Shown in pieces: positions 9,201 through 17,704 of a stretch of DNA of 64,000 nt (position 1 is its first letter; the number at the start of each line of letters is the position of its first letter). The stretch covers positions 1-64,000 of the forward strand of contig CAWKLE010000003.1 in NCBI GenBank assembly GCA_963850415.1. The letters run 5' to 3'. The position numbers and the translations under genes are program-made. This DNA comes from VAXT01 sp963850415. GTDB lineage: Bacteria > Actinomycetota > Thermoleophilia > Gaiellales > Gaiellaceae. A model generated the notes under the pieces. It made no database searches. It saw only the letters and a program-made list of their open reading frames with translations, and was not told where the DNA came from.

Positions 9201-9789
9201 CGAAACCCGTGCGCCACTCCCAGTCGGGGTAGTGCGTTTCGAGCTCCGCGCGCGCCTCGAGCCAATCCTTCTCTTCGGCCCGAGCCGCGTCGACCAGCTC
9301 GGTCACTCCACCCTCGCGCCGGTACCCCCAGCGGAAGCCGCAGACGGGTTCGATCACCCGCGACAGAAGCACGTCCGGCGTCGCCGTCAGGAACGTCGCG
9401 GCGCGCCAGTCCGCCTCGGGAGCGGAGATGGCCGGCGCGTCGAAATACGTCGGCCGAACTCCGAACGCGACGTAGGGCATCCCGAGGCCCTGCAGTTGCG
9501 GGGCGACGTCCGCGAGCACGACGGTCTCCGGCTCGCCGCTCACCGACTCGTCGGTCGCCTCGTAGCGCACGACCTGCACCCAACCCATGACAGCCGCGTA
9601 GCCCTCGGCCGGGTAGTCGACGGTCGCCTCGACGACGGGAAAGCCGACGATCAGCTCGAGCGGAACGTCGAGACCGAGAAGACGCCAGCCCCAGCGTTCG
9701 GGCTCGTCGTTGCGCGCCAACGAGACGCGGACCACTCCGTCGACGCCGCGAAGCCGAAAGGGGAACTCCGAGCCCATCCCGCAGCGCAC
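9187..9789 (-). CDS. Conserved hypothetical protein (200 aa)
   Basis: I do not recognise this family. The product is soluble, acidic, rich in Trp and aromatic residues and lacks signal peptide or membrane segments. The coding pattern (third-position GC) is normal. It is convergent with hyuB with a 14-bp overlap and divergent from the ABC ATPase 46 bp away. ATG 9777 is an alternative start. No catalytic motif is evident. Confidence 0.6.
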
Positions 9790-9835
9790 TGTAAACGCCC
9801 TGATCGATCACCGAGCGCGTCGATAGGCTGAGGCC

Positions 9836-10804
9836 ATGGCCGTTGTCGAGGCACACGATCTGCACCGCGTCTACAAGACGCACACCGGCACGATCCGCCG
9901 CCGCGTCAAGCAAATCGAAGCCGTCAGAGGCGTCAGCTTCGCGATCGAGAAGGGCGAGCTCTTCGGCCTGCTCGGTCCGAACGGCGCCGGCAAGACGACG
10001 ACGATCAAGATGCTGATCACGCTGCTGATCCCGACCGCGGGCACCGCAAGCGTCCTCGGACACGACGTCGTCAAGGAGCCGCGCGAGGTCCGGAAGCGCA
10101 TCGGGTACGTCTTCGGCGGCGAGCGCGGTGTCTACGAACGGCTCTCCGGCTACGACAACCTGCGCTACTTCGCCGAGCTCTACGGCGTGCCCCCAAAGGT
10201 CCAGAAGCCACGCATCGAGGAGCTCCTCGAGCTTGTCGGCCTCAAGGGCCGCGAGCACGAGCGCACCGAGGGCTACTCCCGCGGCATGAAGCAGCGACTG
10301 CACGTCGCCCGCGGGCTCCTCCACGACCCCGAGGTCGTCTTCCTCGACGAGCCGACGATCGGCCTCGACCCGGTCGGCGCCCGCGAGCTGCGCGCCACGA
10401 TCGGCACGCTCACCGAGGCCGGCAAGACGATCCTGCTGACGACGCACTACATGTTCGAGGCCGACGCGCTCTGCGATCGCATCGCCGTCATCTCGCAGGG
10501 CCAGATCGTCGCCGAGGGCACACCGGAGCAGCTCAAGAGCCGGGTCGCGTCGGGCGCGGTGACCGAGGTCGAGGTCTACGGCATTCCCGACGAGACGGTC
10601 GAGCACCTCCGCACCCTCGAGGGCGTCTTGTCCGTCTGGGTCGAGGAGCGCGACCAGGCGCAGGTGCTGAGCGTCCAGACCCGCGCGGACGTCCAACTGA
10701 CAGCTGCGATCCTCGGCCACCTGAACGGCTCGAACGTGGGCCGAGTCTCGCACCGCGAGCCGACGCTCGAGGACGCCTACGTCGCGCTCGTCAAAGACGA
10801 GTGA
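9836..10804 (+). CDS. ABC exporter ATP-binding protein
   Basis: ATPase of a DrrA/ABC-2-type exporter, 322 residues. Walker A GPNGAGKTTT, Q-loop region GYVFGGERGVYERL, signature YSRGMKQRL, Walker B VVFLDEPTIGLDP and switch histidine in LLTTHYM are all present. A C-terminal regulatory domain follows residue 230. It begins a five-ORF operon in which every junction overlaps by four bases, so all products are probably made in step. Cargo (drug, lipid or glycan) is unknown. Confidence 0.92.
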   Translation: MAVVEAHDLHRVYKTHTGTIRRRVKQIEAVRGVSFAIEKGELFGLLGPNGAGKTTTIKMLITLLIPTAGTASVLGHDVVKEPREVRKRIGYVFGGERGVYERLSGYDNLRYFAELYGVPPKVQKPRIEELLELVGLKGREHERTEGYSRGMKQRLHVARGLLHDPEVVFLDEPTIGLDPVGARELRATIGTLTEAGKTILLTTHYMFEADALCDRIAVISQGQIVAEGTPEQLKSRVASGAVTEVEVYGIPDETVEHLRTLEGVLSVWVEERDQAQVLSVQTRADVQLTAAILGHLNGSNVGRVSHREPTLEDAYVALVKDE

Positions 10805-11571
10805 GAACCCTAAGGCTCCTGGGGATCGGCTGGCTCTTCCATTTCAAGATGATCATGCGCTCGGCCTTCGACGGGGTCGGCCAGGTCATCTACCCGCTCT
10901 TCTTCGCGACCGTCGCCTTCTTCGTCTTCCGCGCCGGCGACAGCCCGCGCACGCTCCTCTACGCGTCGCTCGGCGCGGCCGTGATGGGCATGTGGTCGGC
11001 GACGAGCACGACCGCGGGCTCGGCGATGCAGCGTGAGCGCTGGCAGGGCACGCTCGAGGCGCTCGTCGCCACGCCCACGAACTTCGCGCTGATCCTGCTC
11101 CCGGTCACGATCGCAATGGCGACGATCGGGATCTACAGCCTCGTCGCGACCCTGCTCTGGGGACGGCTCCTGTTCGGCATCCACCTGACCGTCGTCCACC
11201 CGCTCCTGTTCGTGCTCTCGATCCCGGCGACGGTCCTCACGTTCGGAGCGCTCGGCTTCCTGTTCGCGGTCTGCTTCGTCCGCTTCCGCGCCGCGTGGGC
11301 GCTCGGCAACATGTTCGAGTACCCGGTCTGGCTGATCTGCGGGTTCCTCGTCCCGCTGACCTTCTTCCCGTACTGGGTGCGGCCGATCTCCTGGATCCTC
11401 GCGCCGACCTGGGGGATGAACGCGATCCGGGAGTCGTCTCTCGGCGGCTCGCCGCTCCCGGACCTCCTCATGTGCTTCGCGCTCGGAACGGCGTACATCG
11501 CGCTCGGTTTCCTCGTCATGGACCGTCTGCTCCGAGCCGCCCGCGAGCGCGCCGCTCTCTCACTGACGTGA
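10801..11571 (+). CDS. ABC-2-type permease, subunit 1
   Basis: Integral membrane protein of 256 residues with about six membrane segments, starting GTG in the ATPase stop codon. The block LLYASLGAAVMGMWS and ERWQGTLEALVATP are near-copies of sequences in the third permease at 12350, showing that the two are paralogues. The C-terminal part has WLICGFLVPLTFFPYWVRPISWILAPTWGM, a typical ABC-2 region. Pairs with the next gene. Confidence 0.88.
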   Translation: MRTLRLLGIGWLFHFKMIMRSAFDGVGQVIYPLFFATVAFFVFRAGDSPRTLLYASLGAAVMGMWSATSTTAGSAMQRERWQGTLEALVATPTNFALILLPVTIAMATIGIYSLVATLLWGRLLFGIHLTVVHPLLFVLSIPATVLTFGALGFLFAVCFVRFRAAWALGNMFEYPVWLICGFLVPLTFFPYWVRPISWILAPTWGMNAIRESSLGGSPLPDLLMCFALGTAYIALGFLVMDRLLRAARERAALSLT

Positions 11572-12353
11572 ACTCCGTACGCCTGTTCTTCGTCGGCGGG
11601 CTGACGAGCTACCGGGCCCTCTTCTACTGGCTCTCGCCGACGATCTACATCCCCAGCCTCATCGTCGCGCCGATCTTCCAGATCCTCCTCTTCGCGTACA
11701 TCGGCCGCTCGGCCGGCCTCCAGTCGGACGTCTTCTACGTGACCGGGAACGCGATCCAGTACGCGGCGATCCCGTGCCTGTTCGCGATGTCGCAGACCGT
11801 GAGCGGCGAACGCAACCAGAACACCCTGAGCGCGATCCTCGTCAGCCCCGCCAAGCGGTTCCCGCTGTTCGTCGGGCGCGCACTGCCGGTGATGGGCAAC
11901 GCTGCCTTCGTCTCGGCCTTCTCGTTCGCCGCCGGCTGCCTCATCCTCGGCGTGAGCCTTCCGGCCGGATCGATTCCCGGCCTCGCGGTCGTGATCCTCG
12001 TCGCCGCGTTCTCGTGCACGGGGCTCGGCCTCACCAACGCCGCGGTTTCACTCCGCGTTCGCGAGAACGCCGTGCTCTCGAACGTCATCTTCGGGTTCCT
12101 GCTCATCTTCACGGGCGCGAACGTCCCGATCTCCGAGCTCCCGGGCTGGATGCAGGACGTCTCGCACGTGATTCCGCTGACGCACGCGATCCAGGCCGCG
12201 CGCGATCTCGCCGCGGGCCAGCCGTTCTCCGACGTCACGGGCCTGCTCGCAACCGAGCTGGGAATCGGGATCACGTACCTCGCGGGCGGCCTCGTGCTGC
12301 TGCGCGTCTTCGAGTGGCAGGGCCGCAAGCACGCGACCCTCGAGCAGCTGTGA
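11568..12353 (+). CDS. ABC-2-type permease, subunit 2
   Basis: Membrane protein of 261 residues, GTG start overlapping the previous stop by four bases. Its opening MNSVRLFFVGGLTSYRALFY and the block PIFQILLFAYIGRSAG closely match the fourth permease at 13227. Conserved ABC-2 features include GERNQNTLSAILVSPA and the C-terminal HVIPLTHAIQAAR. Probably forms a heterodimeric channel with subunit 1. Confidence 0.88.
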   Translation: MNSVRLFFVGGLTSYRALFYWLSPTIYIPSLIVAPIFQILLFAYIGRSAGLQSDVFYVTGNAIQYAAIPCLFAMSQTVSGERNQNTLSAILVSPAKRFPLFVGRALPVMGNAAFVSAFSFAAGCLILGVSLPAGSIPGLAVVILVAAFSCTGLGLTNAAVSLRVRENAVLSNVIFGFLLIFTGANVPISELPGWMQDVSHVIPLTHAIQAARDLAAGQPFSDVTGLLATELGIGITYLAGGLVLLRVFEWQGRKHATLEQL

Positions 12354-13126
12354 GCCGGTCGTTCCGCCTCTTCTGGACGGGCTGGGTCTTCAACATCAAG
12401 AACCTGACCATGTCCGGCTTCTTCATCCTGAACGCAACCATTTCGCCGATCTTCTTCGCAACGATCGCGCACTACATGTTCGCGGGCGGGGCGCGGCCGG
12501 GGTCGGGGCTGCTGTACGCGTCGCTCGGCGCCGGGATGATGGGCATCTGGTCGTCGGTGCTCTTCGGCTCCGGCGGCCTCATTCAGTGGCAGCGCTGGCA
12601 GGGGACGCTCGAGTACGTGATCGGCGTGCCGCCGCGCCTGATCCAGGTCGTCCTGCCGATGACCGTCGCAACCGCCTCGATCGGCCTCTACTCGATCGCC
12701 TCCACGCTGCTCTGGGGCAGGGTGATCTTCGGGCTGCCGCTCGACTTCATCCATCCGGCGTGGTTCATCGTCGCGCTCGTCGCAGCGATCGTCTCGCTCG
12801 GACTGCTCGGGCTCGTGCTGTCGTCGACGTTCGTGCTCCTGCGCAACGCCAACTCGCTCTCGAACCTGCTCGAGTACCCGGTCTGGCTCGTGACCGGCCT
12901 CCTGATCAGCCTCTCGCTCCTGCCGGGCTGGACGCGGCCGATCTCGTGGGTGCTCGCGCCGACCTGGGGCATCCGCGGGCTCCGTGCGGCCGCGCTCGGG
13001 GGTGACCCGGTCGTCCCGTTCCTCATGTGCGTCGCGCTCGGCTTGATCTACCTCGCGATCGGCCACTACACGCTCGGCTACTTCGAGGTGCGCGCACGCA
13101 AGAGCGCGACCTTGGCGCTGCGATGA
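12350..13126 (+). CDS. ABC-2-type permease, subunit 1 paralogue
   Basis: Membrane protein of 258 residues, GTG start in a GTGA junction. It is a diverged duplicate of the permease at 10801: LLYASLGAGMMGIWS and QRWQGTLEYVIGVPP align with the earlier gene, as does the C-terminal WTRPISWVLAPTWGIRGLR. No second ATPase accompanies it, so it presumably shares the ATPase at 9836. Confidence 0.87.
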   Translation: MSRSFRLFWTGWVFNIKNLTMSGFFILNATISPIFFATIAHYMFAGGARPGSGLLYASLGAGMMGIWSSVLFGSGGLIQWQRWQGTLEYVIGVPPRLIQVVLPMTVATASIGLYSIASTLLWGRVIFGLPLDFIHPAWFIVALVAAIVSLGLLGLVLSSTFVLLRNANSLSNLLEYPVWLVTGLLISLSLLPGWTRPISWVLAPTWGIRGLRAAALGGDPVVPFLMCVALGLIYLAIGHYTLGYFEVRARKSATLALR

Positions 13127-13230
13127 CCGAGGCGTCGCTTGCGATGCCGTCTTCAGGCGCGCGAGCTCCGCTCGGGCGCCGTCGGAACCGACCAGTCGGC
13201 CCAACCCGAACGAGAACCACTTCGGCATGA
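13123..13230 (+). CDS. 35-residue linking micro-ORF between two permease genes
   Basis: The ATG at 13123 overlaps the upstream permease stop (ATGA) and its TGA stop overlaps the ATG of the next permease (ATGA). The 35-residue product starts MTEASLAMPSSGARAPLGRR, is basic and Pro/Arg/Thr-rich, and resembles nothing I know. The simplest reading is that it carries ribosomes across a 100-bp gap and keeps four permeases translationally coupled; a functional peptide is possible but unsupported. Confidence 0.4.
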   Translation: MTEASLAMPSSGARAPLGRRRNRPVGPTRTRTTSA

Positions 13231-14012
13231 ACGCTGTCCGGATCTTCTTCGTCGGCGGCTACCTCGCGTACCGCGCGCTCTTCAACTGGATCCACTGGAC
13301 GATGTACGTGCCGACGATGCTCGGCGGCCCGATCTTCCAGATCCTGTTCTTCGCCTACATCGGCCGCTACGCCGGGTCGCAGTCCGACAAGTTCTTCCTC
13401 GTCGGCAATGCGGTCGCCATCTGCTCGCTCGGCGGGATCTTCGGGATGGCGATGACGATCGGCGGCGAGCGCTGGACACAGACGCTGTCGTCGATCCTGG
13501 TCACGCCTGCCAACCGCCTCGCGCTCTTCCTCGGCCGGGCTCTTCCGAACATCGCGAATGGCGTCATCGTCTCGGCGGTCGGCTTCGTCGTCGGCTCGCT
13601 CCTGCTCGGCGTCTCGTTCCCGGCCGGCTCGATTCCGGTGATCGCGCTCATCGTCGTCGTGTCCTCGTTCTCGTGCACCGCGTTCGGGACGCTGATCGGA
13701 GCGTTCGGCCTGCGCGGCCGCGACATCTTCTTCTTCGCGAACCTGATGATCTTCGTGTTCCTGCTCTTCTGCGGCGTGAACGTGCCGGTGGATGTGCTGC
13801 CGCAGTGGATGCAGGCTGTGTCGAGGGTCTTGCCGCTCACGCACGGGATCGCGGCCGCACGGCAGGTCGCCGACGGGGCGTCGCTCGGTGACGTCTCCGG
13901 GCTCGTCCTGACCGAGCTTTTCATCGGTCTCTGTTACGCGGCTTTCGCCTATGGGTTGCTGAGGCTGTTCGAGATCGACGGCCGACGCCGGGCGACTCTC
14001 GAGACGATGTAG
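13227..14012 (+). CDS. ABC-2-type permease, subunit 2 paralogue
   Basis: Membrane protein of 261 residues that duplicates the permease at 11568: MNAVRIFFVGGYLAYRALFN and PIFQILFFAYIGRYAG correspond block for block, and the ends (SRVLPLTHGIAAARQVADG, then RRRATLETM) also match. Last gene of the exporter operon; the convergent GST-like gene ends seven bases beyond. Confidence 0.87.
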   Translation: MNAVRIFFVGGYLAYRALFNWIHWTMYVPTMLGGPIFQILFFAYIGRYAGSQSDKFFLVGNAVAICSLGGIFGMAMTIGGERWTQTLSSILVTPANRLALFLGRALPNIANGVIVSAVGFVVGSLLLGVSFPAGSIPVIALIVVVSSFSCTAFGTLIGAFGLRGRDIFFFANLMIFVFLLFCGVNVPVDVLPQWMQAVSRVLPLTHGIAAARQVADGASLGDVSGLVLTELFIGLCYAAFAYGLLRLFEIDGRRRATLETM

Positions 14013-14018
14013 CCGAGG

Positions 14019-14720
14019 CTATCCGGCCGCGACCGCATCCCCCGTGACCTGCGCCACATAGCCGCGCACGTCGCCGGCAGGCTCGCTGTATGCGTTTCCC
14101 AGCGCCGACTCGACGCGCCCGATGTAGTCCTTCCCCCAAGCGGGAATCCCGGTGTCGGTCACCGCCAGGAACTCGAGCGTCGCCGCCAGCCGGATGTCAG
14201 CGATCGTCGGTGTGTCGCCGCCTCCGATGAAGCCCTTGTCGGTGCCCCAGTACGCCGGGTAAACGTCAAGGATCCGCGGCAACGCATCCTCCGCGGACTT
14301 GCGGGCGGCTTCCTTCACCTCGTCGGACGCATCCGACGTCGAGACCTCGCCCGGGTACCCGGAGAAGCCAAGCCGCGGATAGGTCGCGCGCGTGAGCAGC
14401 GGATAGAAGATGCTCAGCGTGTAGAAGTTCGCCGCGTCGACCATGGCGCGCTTCTTGGGCTCGGACGGATAGAGGTCGTCACGGCCCTGGGTCGTCGAGT
14501 AATACATCATCAACGCGCAGCTCTCCCCGAGGACGCCTTTCTCGAACTCGTCGCTCTCGATCGTCGGCGTCAGCCCGGGCGGGTACTTCGACAGGTACTC
14601 CTCTCCCTGCGTCTGACCCCAGACGTTCTCCTCTTCGACGGGGATTTGAGCCGCGCGCACGAAAACGCGGACCGACATGTTGTTCACGCTCGGCGGAAGC
14701 ATGTTCAGCTTCATGGCCAT
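14019..14720 (-). CDS. Glutathione S-transferase-like protein
   Basis: Soluble protein of 233 residues. The N-terminal thioredoxin-like part (MKLNMLPPSVNN, then PPGLTPTIESDEF and GESCALMMYY) and the all-helical C-terminal domain with GGGDTPTIADIRLAATLEFL fit the GST fold. ATG 14720 is preceded by a GGAGGAGG ribosome binding site seven bases away, so the longer frame is rejected. Actinobacteria mostly lack glutathione, so the thiol substrate is uncertain. Confidence 0.78.
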   Translation of the reverse strand: MAMKLNMLPPSVNNMSVRVFVRAAQIPVEEENVWGQTQGEEYLSKYPPGLTPTIESDEFEKGVLGESCALMMYYSTTQGRDDLYPSEPKKRAMVDAANFYTLSIFYPLLTRATYPRLGFSGYPGEVSTSDASDEVKEAARKSAEDALPRILDVYPAYWGTDKGFIGGGDTPTIADIRLAATLEFLAVTDTGIPAWGKDYIGRVESALGNAYSEPAGDVRGYVAQVTGDAVAAG

Positions 14721-14772
14721 GACGTGCCCTCCTCCGGTTGCTTGCCCGGACAAGGATATTCGGGCGCAGAGA

Positions 14773-15327
14773 TCACGGCTCGGGTGTCCGCGCGAGAATC
14801 GCCTTCAGCGCGTCGTCGTAGATGCCGTGATTCAGCCACCACTCCGCCGGAGCTCTGAGCAGTCTCGGGCGTGCAGCCTTCAGCGGCTCGACTGCCCTCG
14901 GATCGCCAAGCCGACCGAGGGCTAGGGCGGCTGAAGCACGGACTCGCAGAGAGCGATCGAGCAGCATCGGGAGCACCAGCTCGACGTCGGCCGGATCCCC
15001 CAGCTGTCCGAGGGCGCCGATCGCCCAGGACCGGACGAACGGCTCCTCGTCGTTCACCGCCACGTCTCGAAGGCGAGGAAGTGCCTCGGGGGAACCGATC
15101 CTGCCGAGAGCCGTTGCGGCCGACGCCCGCACGTGAGGGTCGGATGCCGCGAGCAGCCGCAAGATGGAATCGACCGCCGACGTCGCCCCGAGCTCGCCGA
15201 GTGATTCGGCGGCGAGCCCACGCCAGTCCGGATCGACGAGGGCGTCGATGAGATAGCTCTCGTCTCCGCGGTCTCGCGCTTCCAGAATGCGGTGGCGACG
15301 CTCGGCAAAGTCGCTCGGATCAGCCAC
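14773..15327 (-). CDS. HEAT-repeat protein
   Basis: Protein of 184 residues built of about five HEAT/PBS-lyase-type repeats between residues 30 and 155, each with the pattern ASAATALGRIGSPEALPRL or close variants. Such short HEAT proteins act as protein-binding scaffolds. It lies 13 bp upstream of the convergent-free mazF end on the same strand, possibly in one transcript. Partner unknown. Confidence 0.8.
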   Translation of the reverse strand: MADPSDFAERRHRILEARDRGDESYLIDALVDPDWRGLAAESLGELGATSAVDSILRLLAASDPHVRASAATALGRIGSPEALPRLRDVAVNDEEPFVRSWAIGALGQLGDPADVELVLPMLLDRSLRVRASAALALGRLGDPRAVEPLKAARPRLLRAPAEWWLNHGIYDDALKAILARTPEP

Positions 15328-15340
15328 GATTGCGCTTGCC

Positions 15341-15649
15341 TCAGCAGCCGCTCGCGATCGCCAGGGCGCGGCAGACCTCGGTCAGGCGATCCGGTCCGAG
15401 CTTCGTGATCCGCTCAACGAAGTAGGCGCTCGGGATGACGGCGAGGTTGTCGAAGGAGAGCGCGCAATCAGCGGGCATTCCGTCTTCCACGCCGAGTCGA
15501 ACCTCGGTCGGGATTCCGCGGACGGTTCGCGTTGCAGGGACCGCGAGGTAGGCGTTGAGGACAGGAATCGCGGCCTGCCTCGCGAGCAGCAGATGCGGAC
15601 GCCGGCCCGCCTCAGGATGTTCGACCCACCAGACTTCCCCGCGATTCAC
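15341..15649 (-). CDS. MazF/PemK-type toxin
   Basis: Predicted mRNA-cleaving toxin of 102 residues. The start VNRGEVWWVEHPEAGRRPHLLLARQ matches the MazF/PemK entry (NRGEVWW, then a GxRPxL-type strand), and SFDNLAVIPSAYFVERITKL matches its conserved C-terminal region. The GTG at 15649 overlaps the antitoxin stop as GTGA; an upstream in-frame start lies inside the antitoxin gene and is not credible. Confidence 0.82.
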   Translation of the reverse strand: MNRGEVWWVEHPEAGRRPHLLLARQAAIPVLNAYLAVPATRTVRGIPTEVRLGVEDGMPADCALSFDNLAVIPSAYFVERITKLGPDRLTEVCRALAIASGC

Positions 15650-15894
15650 CAAGGCTCGGCGGCGACGGATCGCTTCGCTGAAGCCTCGGCCCACGGATCG
15701 AGCTCTACCGGAGGAACGCGCTCGTACCCTGAGACGATCGCCGAGTCGATCGCCGCCTCGCGATCACCCGCGAGCTCGTGCTCGACGGCTGTGCGGATGA
15801 TCTCCGACCGCGAGCGGCCGGTTCTCGACGCCTGGGCGTCGAGCAGGGCAAGAAGCTCGTCGTTCAGCTGTACGAGCGTCTGCCTGCGCGCCAT
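15646..15894 (-). CDS. Ribbon-helix-helix antitoxin (MazE/CopG-like)
   Basis: Protein of 82 residues. Residues 2-45 form a ribbon-helix-helix DNA-binding domain (RQTLVQLNDELLALLDAQA, then GRSRSEIIRTAVEHEL); the Trp/Pro-rich tail probably wraps the toxin. ATG 15894 was chosen because the domain starts directly after it. It precedes and overlaps the toxin gene by four bases, the standard antitoxin-first order, and direct repeats just upstream look like its own operator. Confidence 0.83.
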   Translation of the reverse strand: MARRQTLVQLNDELLALLDAQASRTGRSRSEIIRTAVEHELAGDREAAIDSAIVSGYERVPPVELDPWAEASAKRSVAAEPW

Positions 15895-15896
15895 TG

Positions 15897-15913
15897 ACCA
15901 TATCGTACCATAT
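15897..15913 (-). promoter_or_regulatory. Putative antitoxin operator: ACCATAT direct repeats
   Basis: Two ACCATAT copies start ten bases apart (15897 and 15907), one helical turn, immediately upstream of the antitoxin start. Ribbon-helix-helix antitoxins usually repress their own promoter through such repeats. The stretch TACGAT read on the minus strand could also be the -10 box of a leaderless transcript. Confidence 0.5.
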
Positions 15914-15934
15914 GGCCCAATCGGACAGGTCTTC

Positions 15935-16960
15935 TCAGAGCTCGGCGCGAACCAGCGCCGCGCCTTCGACCAGCGCGCGGAGCTTGCCGCGGGCGACCTC
16001 ACGCGGGAGGTACTTCATGCCGCAGTCGGGGCCGACCATGAGGCGGTCCGGATCGATGTGCAGTAGCGCCGCCCTGATGCGATCGGCGACGACCTCGGCG
16101 CTCTCGACCTCCATGTTGTTCAGGTCGAGGACGCCCAGGATCACCCTCTTCGTAGGCAGCTGCTCGAGGAGCGATGGGTCGAGCCGCGGCTGGGCGACTT
16201 CGATCGAGATCTCGTCCGCCGGGCAGGCGTCGAGCTCGGCCAGGAACGGGTAGCCGTCGCTCGGCTTCTCGTGCACGATCGCCGCGTAGCCGAAGCACGT
16301 GTGCAGAGCCTTCGTCCCGCCCACGCCCTCGAACGCCCTCTCGATCGCCTCGAGCGCGTACTCCCGCGCGTCCTCCGCCCGCGCCTGGAGGTACGGCTCG
16401 TCGATCTGGACGACGTCCGCGTCGGCGACGACGAGGTCGCGCAGCTCCTCGTTGACGGCGTCCGCATAGGCGAGCGCGAGCGCGCGCAGGTCGGCGTAGT
16501 GATCGTTCTGCGCCTGCTGGCTCATCGTGAATGGGCCGGGAACCGTGACCCGGATCGGACGGGACGTGAGCGACCGCAGGAACTCGGCGTCGCGCACCTG
16601 CACCGGGCGTGCGCGCCGGATCTCGCCCACGACCCGCGGCACCGGGTTCGGATGCCCGGTCCGGTCGAGCGCCGTCCCCGGCTCGTCGAGGTCGAGCCCC
16701 TCCAACGCGGTCGCGAAGTAGTTCGAGTAGCTCTCGCGCCGGATCTCTCCGTCCGTGACGACGTCGATGCCCGCCTCCTCCATGTCGCGCACGGCCAGCC
16801 GCGTGGCGTCGTCCTGCGCCTCGACGAGCCACGCCTCGTCCACCCGCCAGAGCTCGTGCGCGGGAACCCGCGGCGGAAGCCTTCCGGCGAGCTTCTCCCG
16901 GTCGATCAGCCAGTCCGGCTGTGGGTAGCTACCGATCACAGTCGTCGCGAGCGGGTGCAT
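15935..16960 (-). CDS. MetE-like cobalamin-independent methionine synthase domain protein
   Basis: Protein of 341 residues related to the C-terminal catalytic half of MetE. It begins TTVIGSYPQPDWL and carries TVPGPFTMSQQAQ, VVQIDEPYLQAR, the zinc-ligand region KALHTCFGYA and the end VGPDCGMKYLPREVARGKL, with His/Cys zinc ligands preserved. As a core-only form it may use a methyl donor other than folate. Its ATG lies only 18 bp from the divergent citrate-synthase-like gene. Confidence 0.85.
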   Translation of the reverse strand: MHPLATTVIGSYPQPDWLIDREKLAGRLPPRVPAHELWRVDEAWLVEAQDDATRLAVRDMEEAGIDVVTDGEIRRESYSNYFATALEGLDLDEPGTALDRTGHPNPVPRVVGEIRRARPVQVRDAEFLRSLTSRPIRVTVPGPFTMSQQAQNDHYADLRALALAYADAVNEELRDLVVADADVVQIDEPYLQARAEDAREYALEAIERAFEGVGGTKALHTCFGYAAIVHEKPSDGYPFLAELDACPADEISIEVAQPRLDPSLLEQLPTKRVILGVLDLNNMEVESAEVVADRIRAALLHIDPDRLMVGPDCGMKYLPREVARGKLRALVEGAALVRAEL

Positions 16961-16978
16961 CGGTAGAAAGATACGAGC

Positions 16979-17704
16979 ATGAAGACGCGGATCAGCCAGG
17001 CCTACCCGGATCGAGTCGAGGTGCGCGGGCGCGACCTGGCCGGCGAACTCATGGGCCGGCTCACGTTCACGGAGTACTTCCACCTGCTCCTCACCGGCGA
17101 GGAGCCGACCGAGGAGCAGCGCTTCTTCCTCGACCTGCTGCTCGTGGCGATCGCCGAGCACGGGCTGATGCCGACGAACATCGCTGCGCGAATGACGCTC
17201 GCCGCGGATCCCGACTCGCTCCAGGGCGCGGTCGCGGCCGGGATCCTCGGCTGCGGCCCGGTCATCCTCGGCACCTCGGAGGAGTGCGCGCGGCTGCTCG
17301 AGGCGAACCTCGGGCGCGAGCCCGTCGAGGTCGCGCGGGACGTGCACGCGGCCGGCGAGAAGATGCCCGGCTTCGGACACCCGGTGCACACGCCGGTCGA
17401 TCCCCGCGCCGAGCGGATCCTCGAGCTCGCGGACGAGCGCGGCGTGACCGGACCGCACACCGAGCTCGCCCGTGGGCTGCGTGGAGCCGTCGCCGAGGTC
17501 TGGGACAAGCCGCTGACGATGAACGTCTCGCTGCCGATCGCTTCGGTCCTGCTCGATCTCGGCTACCCGGTCAGCGCGGTGAAAGCCGTTCCGATCCTCG
17601 CGCGCACCGCGAGCCTGCTCGCCCACCTGGCCGAGGAGCAGGAAGACCCGATCGGCCTCCAGCTGGCCGCGAAGGCGGAAGAGGCGGTCGAGTACGAGCG
17701 CTGA
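16979..17704 (+). CDS. Citrate-synthase-like / citryl-CoA lyase family protein
   Basis: Protein of 241 residues containing a short form of the citrate synthase fold. GLMPTNIAARMTLAADP and the catalytic-type loop MPGFGHPVHTPVDPRAERIL are clear; the C terminus (SLLAHLAEEQEDPIGLQ) resembles actinobacterial citryl-CoA lyases. Classical citrate synthases are 370 residues or more, so a lyase or acyl-CoA condensing role is more likely. The next gene encodes a CoA ligase fragment, suggesting a shared acyl-CoA pathway. Confidence 0.75.
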   Translation: MKTRISQAYPDRVEVRGRDLAGELMGRLTFTEYFHLLLTGEEPTEEQRFFLDLLLVAIAEHGLMPTNIAARMTLAADPDSLQGAVAAGILGCGPVILGTSEECARLLEANLGREPVEVARDVHAAGEKMPGFGHPVHTPVDPRAERILELADERGVTGPHTELARGLRGAVAEVWDKPLTMNVSLPIASVLLDLGYPVSAVKAVPILARTASLLAHLAEEQEDPIGLQLAAKAEEAVEYER

